A DNA stretch of 64,000 bases from Glandiceps talaboti (lineage: Eukaryota; Hemichordata; Enteropneusta; Spengelidae), in contig NC_135563.1 in the NCBI RefSeq assembly GCF_964340395.1, forward strand, positions 1,073,501-1,137,500, written 5' to 3'. The notes under the pieces are model-generated. The model saw nothing but the letters and a program-made list of their open reading frames with translations, searched no databases and was not told where the DNA came from. Positions 35,501-47,400 of this stretch are shown in pieces (positions within the stretch are counted from its first letter, which is position 1; the number at the start of each line of letters is the position of its first letter). Position numbers and translations under genes: made by a program.

Positions 35501-38500
35501 TGATAGTAGACAGTATCTATACAGTATTAGGAATATGTCTTAGGTAGTCTGATAGTAGACAGTATATATACAGTATTAGGAATAGATCTTAGGTAGTCTG
35601 ATAGTAGACAATATATATACAGTATTAGGAATATGTCTTAGGTAGTCTGATAGTAGACAGTATCTATACAGTATTAGGAATATGTCTTAGGTAGTCTGAT
35701 AGTAGACAGTATATATACAGTATTAGGAATAGATCTTAGGTAGTCTGATAGTAGACAATATATATACAGTATTAGGAATAGGTCTTAGGTAGTCTGATAG
35801 TAGACAATATATATACAGTATTAGGAATAGATCTTAGGTAGTCTGATAGTAGACAGTATATATACAGTATTAGGAATAGGTCTTAGGTAGTCTGATAGTA
35901 GACAATATATATACAGTATTAGGAATAGATCTTAGGTAGTCTGATAGTAGACAATATATATACAGTATTAGGAATATGTCTTAGGTAGTCTGATAGTAGA
36001 CAGTATCTATACAGTATTAGGAATAGGTCTTAGGTAGTCTGATAGTAGACAATATATACAGTATTAGGAATAGATCTTAGGTAGTCTGATAGTAGACAGT
36101 ATCTATACAGTATTAGGAATAGGTCTTAGGTAGTCTGATAGTAGACAGTATATATACAGTATTAGGAATAGGTCTTAGGTAGTCTGATAGTAGACAGTAT
36201 ATATACAGTATTAGGAATAGATCTTAGGTAGTCTGATAGTAGACAATATATATACAGTATTAGGAATAGGTCTTAGGTAGTCTGATAGTAGACAGTATCT
36301 ATACAGTATTAGGAATATGTCTTAGGTAGTCTGATAGTAGACAGTATCTATACAGTATTAGGAATAGATCTTAGGTAGTCTGATAGTAGACAATATATAT
36401 ACAGTATTAGGAATATGTCTTAGGTAGTCTGATAGTAGACAATATATATACAGTATTAGGAATAGGTCTTAGGTAGTCTGATAGTAGACAGTATATATAC
36501 AGTATTAGGAATAGATCTTAGGTAGTCTGATAGTAGACAATATATATACAGTATTAGGAATAGGTCTTAGGTAGTCTGATAGTAGACAGTATCTATACAG
36601 TATTAGGAATATGTCTTAGGTAGTCTGATAGTAGACAATATATATACAGTATTAGGAATAGGTCTTAGGTAGTCTGATAGTAGACAGTATCTATACAGTA
36701 TTAGGAATATGTCTTAGGTAGTCTGATAGTAGACAATATATATACAGTATTAGGAATAGGTCTTAGGTAGTCTGATAGTAGACAGTATATATACAGTATT
36801 AGGAATAGGTCTTAGGTAGTCTGATAGTAGATAGTATATATACAGTATTAGGAATAGGTCTTAGGTAGTCTGATAGTAGACAGTATATATACAGTATTAG
36901 GAATAGGTCTTAGGTAGTCTGATAGTAGACAATATATATACAGTATTAGGAATATGTCTTAGGTAGTCTGATAGTAGACAATATATATACAGTATTAGGA
37001 ATAGATCTTAAGTAGTCTGATAGTAGACAATATATATACAGTATTAGGAATAGATCTTAGGTAGTCTGATAGTAGACAGTATCTATACAGTATTAGGAAT
37101 AGGTCTTAGGTAGTCTGATAGTAGACAGTATCTATACAGTATTAGGAATATGTCTTAGGTAGTCTGATAGTAGACAGTATCTATACAGTATTAGGAATAG
37201 GTCTTAGGTAGTCTGATAGTAGACAATATATATACAGTATTAGGAATATGTCTTAGGTAGTCTGATAGTAGACAGTATATATACAGTATTAGGAATAGGT
37301 CTTAGGTAGTCTGATAGTAGACAATATATATACAGTATTAGGAATATGTCTTAGGTAGTCTGATAGTAGACAATATATATACAGTATTAGGAATAGATCT
37401 TAAGTAGTCTGATAGTAGACAATATATATACAGTATTAGGAATAGATCTTAGGTAGTCTGATAGTAGACAATATATATACAGTATTAGGAATAGGTCTTA
37501 GGTAGTCTGATAGTAGACAATATATATACAGTATTAGGAATATGTCTTAGGTAGTCTGATAGTAGACAATATATATACAGTATTAGGAATAGGTCTTAGG
37601 TAGTCTGATAGTAGACAGTATCTATACAGTATTAGGAATATGTCTTAGGTAGTCTGATAGTAGACAGTATCTATACAGTATTAGGAATAGGTCTTAGGTA
37701 GTCTGATAGTAGACAATATATATACAGTATTAGGAATATGCCTTAGGTAGTCTGATAGTAGACAGTATCTATACAGTATTAGGAATAGATCTTAAGTAGT
37801 CTGATAGTAGACAATATATATACAGTATTAGGAATAGGTCTTAGGTAGTCTGATAGTAGACAGTATATATACAGTATTAGGAATAGGTCTTAGGTAGTCT
37901 GATAGTAGACAATATATATACAGTATTAGGAATAGGTCTTAGGTAGTCTGATAGTAGACAATATATATACAGTATTAGGAATATGCCTTAGGTAGTCTGA
38001 TAGTAGACAGTATCTATACAGTATTAGGAATAGATCTTAAGTAGTCTGATAGTAGACAATATATATACAGTATTAGGAATAGGTCTTAGGTAGTCTGATA
38101 GTAGACAGTATATATACAGTATTAGGAATAGGTCTTAGGTAGTCTGATAGTAGACAATATATATACAGTATTAGGAATAGGTCTTAGGTAGTCTGATAGT
38201 AGACAATATATATACAGTATTAGGAATAGGTCTTAGGTAGTCTGATAGTAGACAGTATATATACAGTATTAGGAATAGGTCTTAGGTAGTCTGATAGTAG
38301 ACAATATATATACAGTATTAGGAATAGGTCTTAGGTAGTCTGATAGTAGACAATATACAGTATTAGGAATAAGTTTTAGGTTGACAGAGACATTCATATT
38401 ATATTATATTAGTATGGTTATACATGGATTTATATGTTGCTTCTGTATCTAAAAGTTCTTGGTGTGCCTTTTTTATTTGAATGCAGCCTCAATTTATCAA

Positions 38501-41463
38501 CTTAGCAAACATCTGGAGTGGATTTCAGGATGAAATGGTTCTTCTAAGTGTACTGAGTAACATCTTAGCAAGTCTGGAACCATTTATCAAGGTACGGTTG
38601 AATTTAACTATTGAATGTACAACCAAATTAGGTTAATGTTTAATCAATCAATCCAATTAATTAATCGATTGTTTGGTTGATTGATACATTGGTTGGTCAA
38701 TCAGTTGGTCAATTAATTAGTCAACCATGAGAGAGAGAGAGAGGAACAGAGAGTAAGAGAATAAAAGATTGAACAGAGAGACTTTTTGATTTATTGGTAA
38801 GGAAGGTACAAAATGTAGATGCTTGTATAGTAGAAATTGAGACAGCGCGAGAGATAGAGTGCAGAGAGATAGAGAGTGAGATAGAAAGTGAGAGATAGAG
38901 AGTGAGAGATGGAGAGTGAGAGATGGAGAGCAGAGATGGAGAGAGAGAGAGATAGAGTGAGAGATAGAGTGAGAGATGGAGAGCAGAGAGATAGAGAGCA
39001 GAGAGATAGAGAGCAGAGAGGGAGAGTGAGAGATGGAGAGTAGAGAGGGAGAGAGCAGAGAGGGAGAGCGTGGGAGATAGCGAGTGAGAGATGGAGAGCA
39101 GAGAGGGAGAGAGTGGGAGATAGCGAGTGAGAGATGGAGAGCAGAGAGGGAGAGAGTGGGAGATAGCAAATGAGAGATGGAGAGCAGAGAGATAGAGAGC
39201 AGAGAGGGAGAGAGTGGGAGATAGAGAGTGAGAGATGGAGAGCAGAGAGGGAGAGAGTGGGAGATAGCGAGTGAGAGATGGAGAGCAGAGAGGGAGAGAG
39301 TGGGAGATAGCAAATGAGAGATGGAGAGCAGAGAGATAGAGAGCAGAGAGGGAGAGAGTGGGAGATAGAGAGTGAGAGATGGAGAGCAGAGAGGGAGAGA
39401 GTGGGAGATAGCGAGTGAGAGATGGAGAGCAGAGAGATAGAGAGCAGAGAGGGAGAGAGTGGGAGATAGAGAGTGAGAGATGGAGAGCAGAGAGATAGAG
39501 AGCAGAGAGGGAGAGAGTGGAGAGGGAGAGACAGAGAGATAGAGAGCAGAGGGAGAGAGTGGAGAGGGAGAGACAGAGAGCAGAGAGATAGAGAGCAGAG
39601 AGGTAGAGAGCAGAGGGAGAGAGTGGAGAGGGAGAGACAGAGAGCAGAGAGATAGAGAGCAGAGAGGTAGAGAGCAGAGGGAGAGAGTGGAGAGGGAGAG
39701 GTAGAGAGCAGAGAAATAGAGAGCAAAGAGATAAAGAGCAGAGAGGGAGAGATAGAGTGGGAGATAGAGAAAAGAGACAATATTAAGAGAATTGTGATGA
39801 TGTCTTACAGGGTCATCATGATGTGTTCAATGATGAAGCCTTACAGCCATTCATGGAAGATGTGTATGTTGTAACTGATGAACAGAGAATCAAGGAGGTA
39901 ATTTAGTAGCATGTATATATCAATCAATTTCTTATAAGCCAAAATGGCTGGATACAATATGGCTCTCTTTTTTTAGCACAACTGAACTGATAAGGTTCAG
40001 TAGTGCTATTAGTCTCGCTGCCAGACCCATGACTATCATCATCGCGAAGCCGCAAGAAGTAAGGGACTTTAGTCCCGAGTCTGGTGAGAAGTGTTTGGAA
40101 AGGAATGTGATATCGTTATTTAGGTGGGTTGGCCAAAGTATGCAAATTACATCTCAATGCAGGTCACAGTCCTGTGATTATAACAAAGACATACTAGTCT
40201 CCGATCTCTACGCATAGTGGTGGTAATATTTGTTGTTCTGAAGGCTATGATGTCTGTCTGTGGTAACAAAAACACCGGTTAAAGTATATGGTGACCATAT
40301 AAAACGTGACTGACTATTATCCCCATAAAGTTGACTAGGGAACATGTCCAAAAGACTCAGTTACTCAGTCACACATATTTCTTACACAACACTGGGAAAT
40401 AAAGGATGGTGCCATAAAAGAGGCCATGGTTTACGATGATGTAGATGTGGTGAATCCGGTTCCAAGTTTACAAATATTTCAGTATGGTGCTTGTGAATAC
40501 AGTGCTAACTTTGCCGTATTTTGCAGCAATTACCTCTACTTGTTTTGGCTTCAGTTTGGATAGATTGATTTGTTGCAATCCATATTTGATAGCAAGGCGG
40601 GTTTTCTTGGTTCTCCATTTTCATGTGTTGTGTTACTTGCCTAAGACAAATGCAGCAGCTTGTTTTCTTCCTCTAGGCATTACACAATAAGTGACATTGT
40701 CATTCATTGAAGTAAATAAATCCTTAACACATGATTAGTCGCTATTTATAACAGACTCCTCCTGGATATAGAATATTCAGTAGCTAGTAAAATTGTTTGA
40801 ACAGATCGGTGATTCCCTAGTTTCATTGGCGGGTATTTTTATTCTCTCGTTTCTAGCCAGACTCGGGACTAAAATCCCTCACTTCTCTCGGCTTCGTCAC
40901 TTGGCTTACAAAGCTTAGGGACAATAGTAATGAGTCTGGCAATGAGACTATAGTGCTATAGTATGGCAAAGTGTCTGTCTGTGTGTGTGTGGATGTGTGT
41001 GTGTGTGTTGGGGTGGGGGGAGTGGGGTGGGGGGGTCACTGTGTGTGTGTCTGTGTGTGCATGTGTGTGTAAACAACTTAAAGTCAAAAACCGCTGGCCC
41101 AATAGCCATGATATTTGGTGAGTGTATTACCTTGGGTGTCTAGGTGTCTAGTTGGGAAATTGTTCAAATCAAGATGATCTTACCACCAGTGTGATTTCAG
41201 TCAAGAAATGTGATTTTTGGTCAAAAAACTTAAACTCAAAAAATACTGGGCAGAACAGTCTGAAATTTGGGGGAAACATTTGTAAGGGTGTTTAGATTAA
41301 GAACTGTTCATGACATGATGATCCCATAAGTGATTACAAATAGGGCTAGAAATGTGTCTTTTTGGTCAAAAATCTTTAATTCCAAAACTACTGAGCAGAT
41401 TGGCCTGGAATTTAATGGGGATGTATCTGGGGGTGTATACATGTAGATGAAGAAATATTAAGC

Positions 41464-41495
<32 letters not shown>

Positions 41496-44400
41496 TTTAT
41501 TTCTTATAGAGCGCATTACATTAAAACAATCTCAATGCGCTGAACAAAAGTATAAAAGTAATTTAAAATGTACAGATACACAAGTATAAACATAATATGA
41601 AACAGGATAAAAATACAAAGACACGGAATGACATTTAAAAACTGAAATGTAAAAAAGTTAAAAATTAATAATAATGAGATCTAAAAAGATGATATTTTAA
41701 GGCAGATTTAAAACTGTTCAAAGTATGTGAAGAACGAAGACATGATGGCAGGGCATTCCAAAGGCGTGGGCCGCAAATAGAGAAGGCCCGATCACCATAG
41801 TATGCAGTGTTCCCTATCGGTTGGTGCAAGTTCACCACGCTACCGGATTGAGACCGAAGGGAACGACAGGTGGATCTAACCATTAATAAATCGCCTAGAT
41901 ATGAGGGCCCGCACCCATTAAGAACTTTAAAAACAATACAGAGTACTTTGAATTCAATGCGCTTCTGAATAGGTAGCCAGTGTAATGAATGAAGAACTGG
42001 GGTAATATGCTCAACCTTTTTCTTTCTAATGACAAGTCTTGCTGCTGAATTCTGGATAAGTTGGAGCTTACGAATTTGTTGAAGTGGGAGACCATATAAT
42101 AAACTGTTGCAATAATCTAAACGTGATGTAATAAAAGCATGAACTAGTTTTTCAGTACAACTTTGGTCAAGAAGAGTGCGAATTTTGCCAATTTTCCACA
42201 GAGCATGAGAGGCAGCTTTACAAATATTAATTACATGATCAGACATAGTAGCCGCCGAATCCATGGAAACACCAAGATTACGAACAACATTAGATGGTTG
42301 TATATCGACATCGCCAATCCGTATCTCACACCGGGGTACCGGACCCGCACCACCAAATTTAGAAGAAAAATGCACAATTTCTGTTTTACCGTTGTTAAGA
42401 CAGAGCATATTATCACGCATCCACTGTCTAACTTCACTAGTGCATGACTCAATAACTGAAGTCGGAACCCGGTCACCCTCACACGTGAGATACAGTTCGG
42501 AATCGTCCGCATACATTACACAATTTAAACCATGACGGATTATGATATCCTCCAAGGGGGTTGTGTAAAGCGTAAACAAAACAGGTCCAAGGACGGAGCC
42601 TTGGGGGAAACCACAATCGAGAGACTGTGCCTTTGACACGACTGCTCCAACACTCACAGATTGGAATCGACCAATCAAATAGGAACGAAACCACTCCAAG
42701 GCTGAGCCCTTGATGCCATATCTATTACGCAATCTGTGTAATAAAATGTCATGATCAATCGTGTCAAAGGCAGCAGAAAGATCAAGTAAAATCAATATTA
42801 CATCTTTACGTTTATCAAGGGAGCCTAATATATCATTTTGGACTCTTAGAAGGGCCGTTTCAGTGCTATAACCCGCTCGATAAGCTGACTGGTATTTCAC
42901 AAATAAATTGTTGTCAGATAAATATGAATTCAATTGAACTGAAACAATGCGTTCTATAAGCTTGGAAAGAAAAGGAAGATTAGACACCGGGCGGTAATTC
43001 TTAAGGATATTTTTGTCTAAGTTTGCTTTCTTTAGTAACGGTCGAACTATAGCTGATTTACAGGACGACGGAAATTCGCCTGAGATCAGTGAACTGTTGA
43101 TAATTTGACAAATAACAGGTGCAATCTGTACGCTGCATTTCTTTAAAAGTGTGGTTGGAAATGGGTCAAGTAGACAAGACTTTGGAGGCAATGTGTTAAT
43201 GAGTTTTGACACATAATCTATCGTGACGAGTGTGAAAGCGTCAAAAGAGCAGCATAAATGAACATTATATGTGTCGGAAAGTGTTGCTACTGGTAAACTT
43301 TCTCTCAGTTTTGCAATCTTAGAACAGAACAAGTTAACAAATGTGTCAGGTAAATTACAGATATCCAAGTCGGGAAGAAATTCAGTATTAACTTGTTTAC
43401 CACCTATGATATCGTCGATTACATTAAAAAGGGATCTCTGATCAGCACCGTCAATACGATCACGAAGATAGTTCGTGTGTGCTTCGTGTACTTTAGTAAA
43501 ATAGGCACAACGAGCAGATCGAAAGATATCTTTGTGAACAATATAATGATCCCATCAGTGATACTTGGTCAATGAGTGAGATGTTTCTAGAAGTGTTATT
43601 CTAAAGATTTTGTTCAAAATAGTTTGACACAATTGGCCCTAGCAACCATGACCACACCCATAGCAACAACCAAATGGCAGTATATTTTGGTTGAATAACA
43701 ACAACATCTGGTAAGCAAGTGAGTAAACATTCAAAAAATGTATGCAAATATCCCTAACACCTGACCACACCAACAGTAACAGCCAAACAGTATCGTATTT
43801 CACAAAGATAACAACAGGGATTCTTAGATTCAAAAAGTGTTTGCAAATATGCCTAGCAACAAGACCACACCCATGACAGCAACCAAATGATCACATATAT
43901 TGCACAGATAACAAAGGGAATTAATAGAGAAAGGAACAAACATTCAAAAAATGTATGTAAATATGCCTAGCAACAAAACCACGCCCATGGCAACAACCAA
44001 ATGATCACATATATTACAAAGATAACAACAAAAATTAATAGACGAATGAATAAACAATGTATGCAAATATACCCAGCAACAAGACCATGCCCATAGCAAC
44101 AGCCAAGTGATCACGTATATTGCAAAGATAACATCAGGGATTCATAGACAAGTGAACAAATATTCAAAAAAGGTATGCTCATATGTCTAGCAACATGACC
44201 ACGCCCATAGCAACAGCCAAACGATCACATATATTGCAAAGATAACAACAGGGTTGGATAGGCAACTGGATAATCATTGTACATATGTTAACATTGTAAA
44301 CAATGGAAGTTGTTGACTTGTACATATGTAAACATTGTAAACAATGGAAGTTGTTGACTTGTACATATGTAAACATTGTAAACAATGGAAGTTGTTGACT

Positions 44401-47400
44401 TGTACGTATGTAAACATTGTAAACAATGGAAGTTATTGACTTGTACATATGTAAACATTGTAAATAATGGAAGTTGTTGACTTGTACATATGTAAACATT
44501 GTAAACAATGGAAGTTGTTGACTTGTACGTATGTAAACATTGTAAATAATGGAAGTTGTTGACTGGTACATATGTAAACATTGTAAACAATGGAAGTTGT
44601 TGACTTGTACATATGTAAACATTGTAAACAATGGAAGTTGTTGACTTGTACGTATGTAAACATTGTAAACAGTGGAAGTTGTTGACTGGTACATATGTAA
44701 ACATTGTAAACAATGGAAGTTGTTGACTTGTACATATGTAAACATTGTAAACAATGGAAGTTGTTGACTTGTACATATGTAAACATTGTAAACAATGGAA
44801 GTTGTTGACTTGTACGTATGTAAACATTGTAAATAATGGAAGTTGTTGACTGGTACATATGTAAACATTGTAAACAATGGAAGTTGTTGACTTGTACGTA
44901 TGTAAACATTGTAAGCAATGGAAGTTGTGATTGATTCTTCTCAATAACACTATAACTTTTTGTTTTTTACTCTCATAGACCACAGGATCAGATCACCGTG
45001 TTAACCCGTCTGATTTTAAGCATCTAGACTGGTTGTTTCCTGAAACCACCAAGAACTTTGAAAGACTTCCTCTGCAGTATCGGGTAAGGTCTTCTAACCT
45101 TTTACTGTAGTATAGGGTAAGACCTTGTAAACTTTCACTGCAGTATAGGGTAAGGCCTTGTAAACTTTCACTGCAGTATCGGGTAAGGTCTTCTAACCTT
45201 TTACTGTAGTATAGGGTAAGGCCTTGTAAACTTTCACCGCAGTATAGGGTAAGGCCTTGTAAACTTTTACTGCAGTATAGGGTAAGACCTTGTAAACTTT
45301 CACTGCAGTATAGGGTAAGACCTTGTAAACTTTCACTGCAGTATAGGGTAAGGCCTTGTAAACTTTCACTGCAGTATAGGGTAAGACCTTGTAAACTTTC
45401 ACTGCAGTATAGGGTAAGACCTTGTAAACTGTCACTGCAGTATAGGGTAAGACCTTGTAAACTTTCACTGCAGTATACGGTAAGGCCTTGTAAACTTTCA
45501 CTGTAGTATAGGGTAAGACCTTGTAAACTTTCACTGCAGTATAGGGCAAGGCCTTGTAAACTTTCACTGTAGTATAGGGTAAGACCTTGTAAACTTTCAC
45601 TGCAGTATACGGTAAGGCCTTGTAAACTTTCACTGTAGTATAGGGTAAGACCTTGTAAACTTTCACTGTAGTATACGGTAAGGCCTTGTAAACTTTCACT
45701 GTAGTATAGGGTAAGACCTTGTAAACTTTCACTGCAGTATAGGGTAAGACCTTGTAAACTTTCACTGCAGTATAGATGTACATGTTGATATTAAATAATA
45801 AATGAAGTACATTTCAGTGAATCATGTTTTTTCCCAACTTGTAATTTTTTGTGTACAAACAAATACCTCCATAGTAGAAAGAGGATTAAAATACAGCAAT
45901 ATACATTTTTATTATTACTTTCAACATGTTCATATAGTGTTTTGAAAGAATAAATATCTTTCTTCCTGAAATATTCTAAAAAGATGCTATTTACTGTAAA
46001 TGTTCCTTTCTGTTTTGCTTTCCATTGCCTTTAAATAAATAAATAGATGATAAATAAAAACAGTATACTCATCTATACTTTGCATGTGTTCTGCAAAAAA
46101 TTATGACAAGCCACAAAAAAGTCTGAATTTCTATTAAAATGAAGATAAATTCCATTGAAATAAAGTACAGCAAGGCATTTTGATATAGTTACATTTTATT
46201 ATTAGTTCACAAATTTAAAGTAATTGTTTTTGTTGAATCAATTCCTCTTTATAGTTTGAATTGACTCGTGACAAAATGCCATAAATGTTATTACTCTGGA
46301 ATTTCAAGACATAATAATGGCTTTCCTGTCCATTACTCTGTTGATACACTTGAAATGATTTTACAGTATGTATTTTCCATATTGCAGGGTTACTGTGGAT
46401 GGACTATGGTGAAATTTGATCGTTTATTGTTGCCTGGCAACCCTGAGATTGGTGTCTTACGCTACAAGGATAGATACTATACATTCTCAAGTAAGCAAGC
46501 TGCATATGACTTTGCCAGTGAACCTGAGAGGTAAGGTATAAAGTGTACAACATTTACAGCAAATAATTGTGCCCCTGACATATTTATGATGGCATCCAAC
46601 TCCCAAAACAACTGAAATTCTTGTCCATCATTCTGCTTCATAATTGAATTTAAACTAGATCTCACATAATGACTATTTTGATGAGTGTTCTACATGCTTG
46701 TTCATTTGGTATATCAACACTTCATGACTATTTTGATGAGTGTTCTACATGCTTGTTCATTTGGTATTGTTTTTACATCCTCCTTTCAGCTTCATCACTT
46801 TAGTAGCTGACGGGGCCAAAAAATCTCCTGAGTTGATTCAGTTGTTAGAATTACACACACAGTTTGCCACTATTACACCATATTCACAGGTAGGAAATCT
46901 TTGTCTTTAAATGTGAATAGTAATTTCATTAAGCAATTTCTTAACAGAAATGATGGATGGATTGTATATATACTTTGTAGTGTACAGATACCTGGTATAT
47001 GTCTGTCTTTTGTGGGAAGTATTACCCTGGTAGTTGAGCCTTCGGTCTTCTTAATATAGACACAAAGTAAAATTATTGTGGCAACATGTTGATACAACAG
47101 TGATAAGCTATTGAATGGACATCGGTTTAATTATAGTCTCAGTGGGCAGGTATCTCTGAAAACTAGTTTATTTAGAGTTACATGAACTTGCAGTGCTGTT
47201 TTGGGACTTTGAATATTTATGCTATGTTGATCACAGAGTGATTAATATCACACAACAGAGGTGCCGCTATCACCCACTTGGGTAATTTACCAAATTGAAG
47301 AACAATAGATTTAGTTTGCATCTATTAGTAAACCGAAGGCTGGATTACCAGAGTTGCATATGCTCCTGCTTCAGAATGTATTAAAACAGGAAATCAATCA

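Noticed and set aside
38717-39780. Long Ser/Leu-rich minus-strand ORFs (198 and 329 codons)
   Set aside because: They translate a (GA)n-rich purine tract; open frames are expected and there is no splice or family support.
39973-40009. Helitron 3' end
   Set aside because: A hairpin is followed by CTAA on the minus strand, but the usual spacing and the 3' T target are not met, so I did not assign it.
44179-44983. Three overlapping repetitive ORFs on the minus strand
   Set aside because: A 41-bp tandem unit without stops opens all three frames; not a protein.
45193-45783. Minus-strand ORF with KVYKVLPYTAV repeats
   Set aside because: Translation of the 33-bp junction-derived array in antisense; the meaningful feature is the repeated splice donor.
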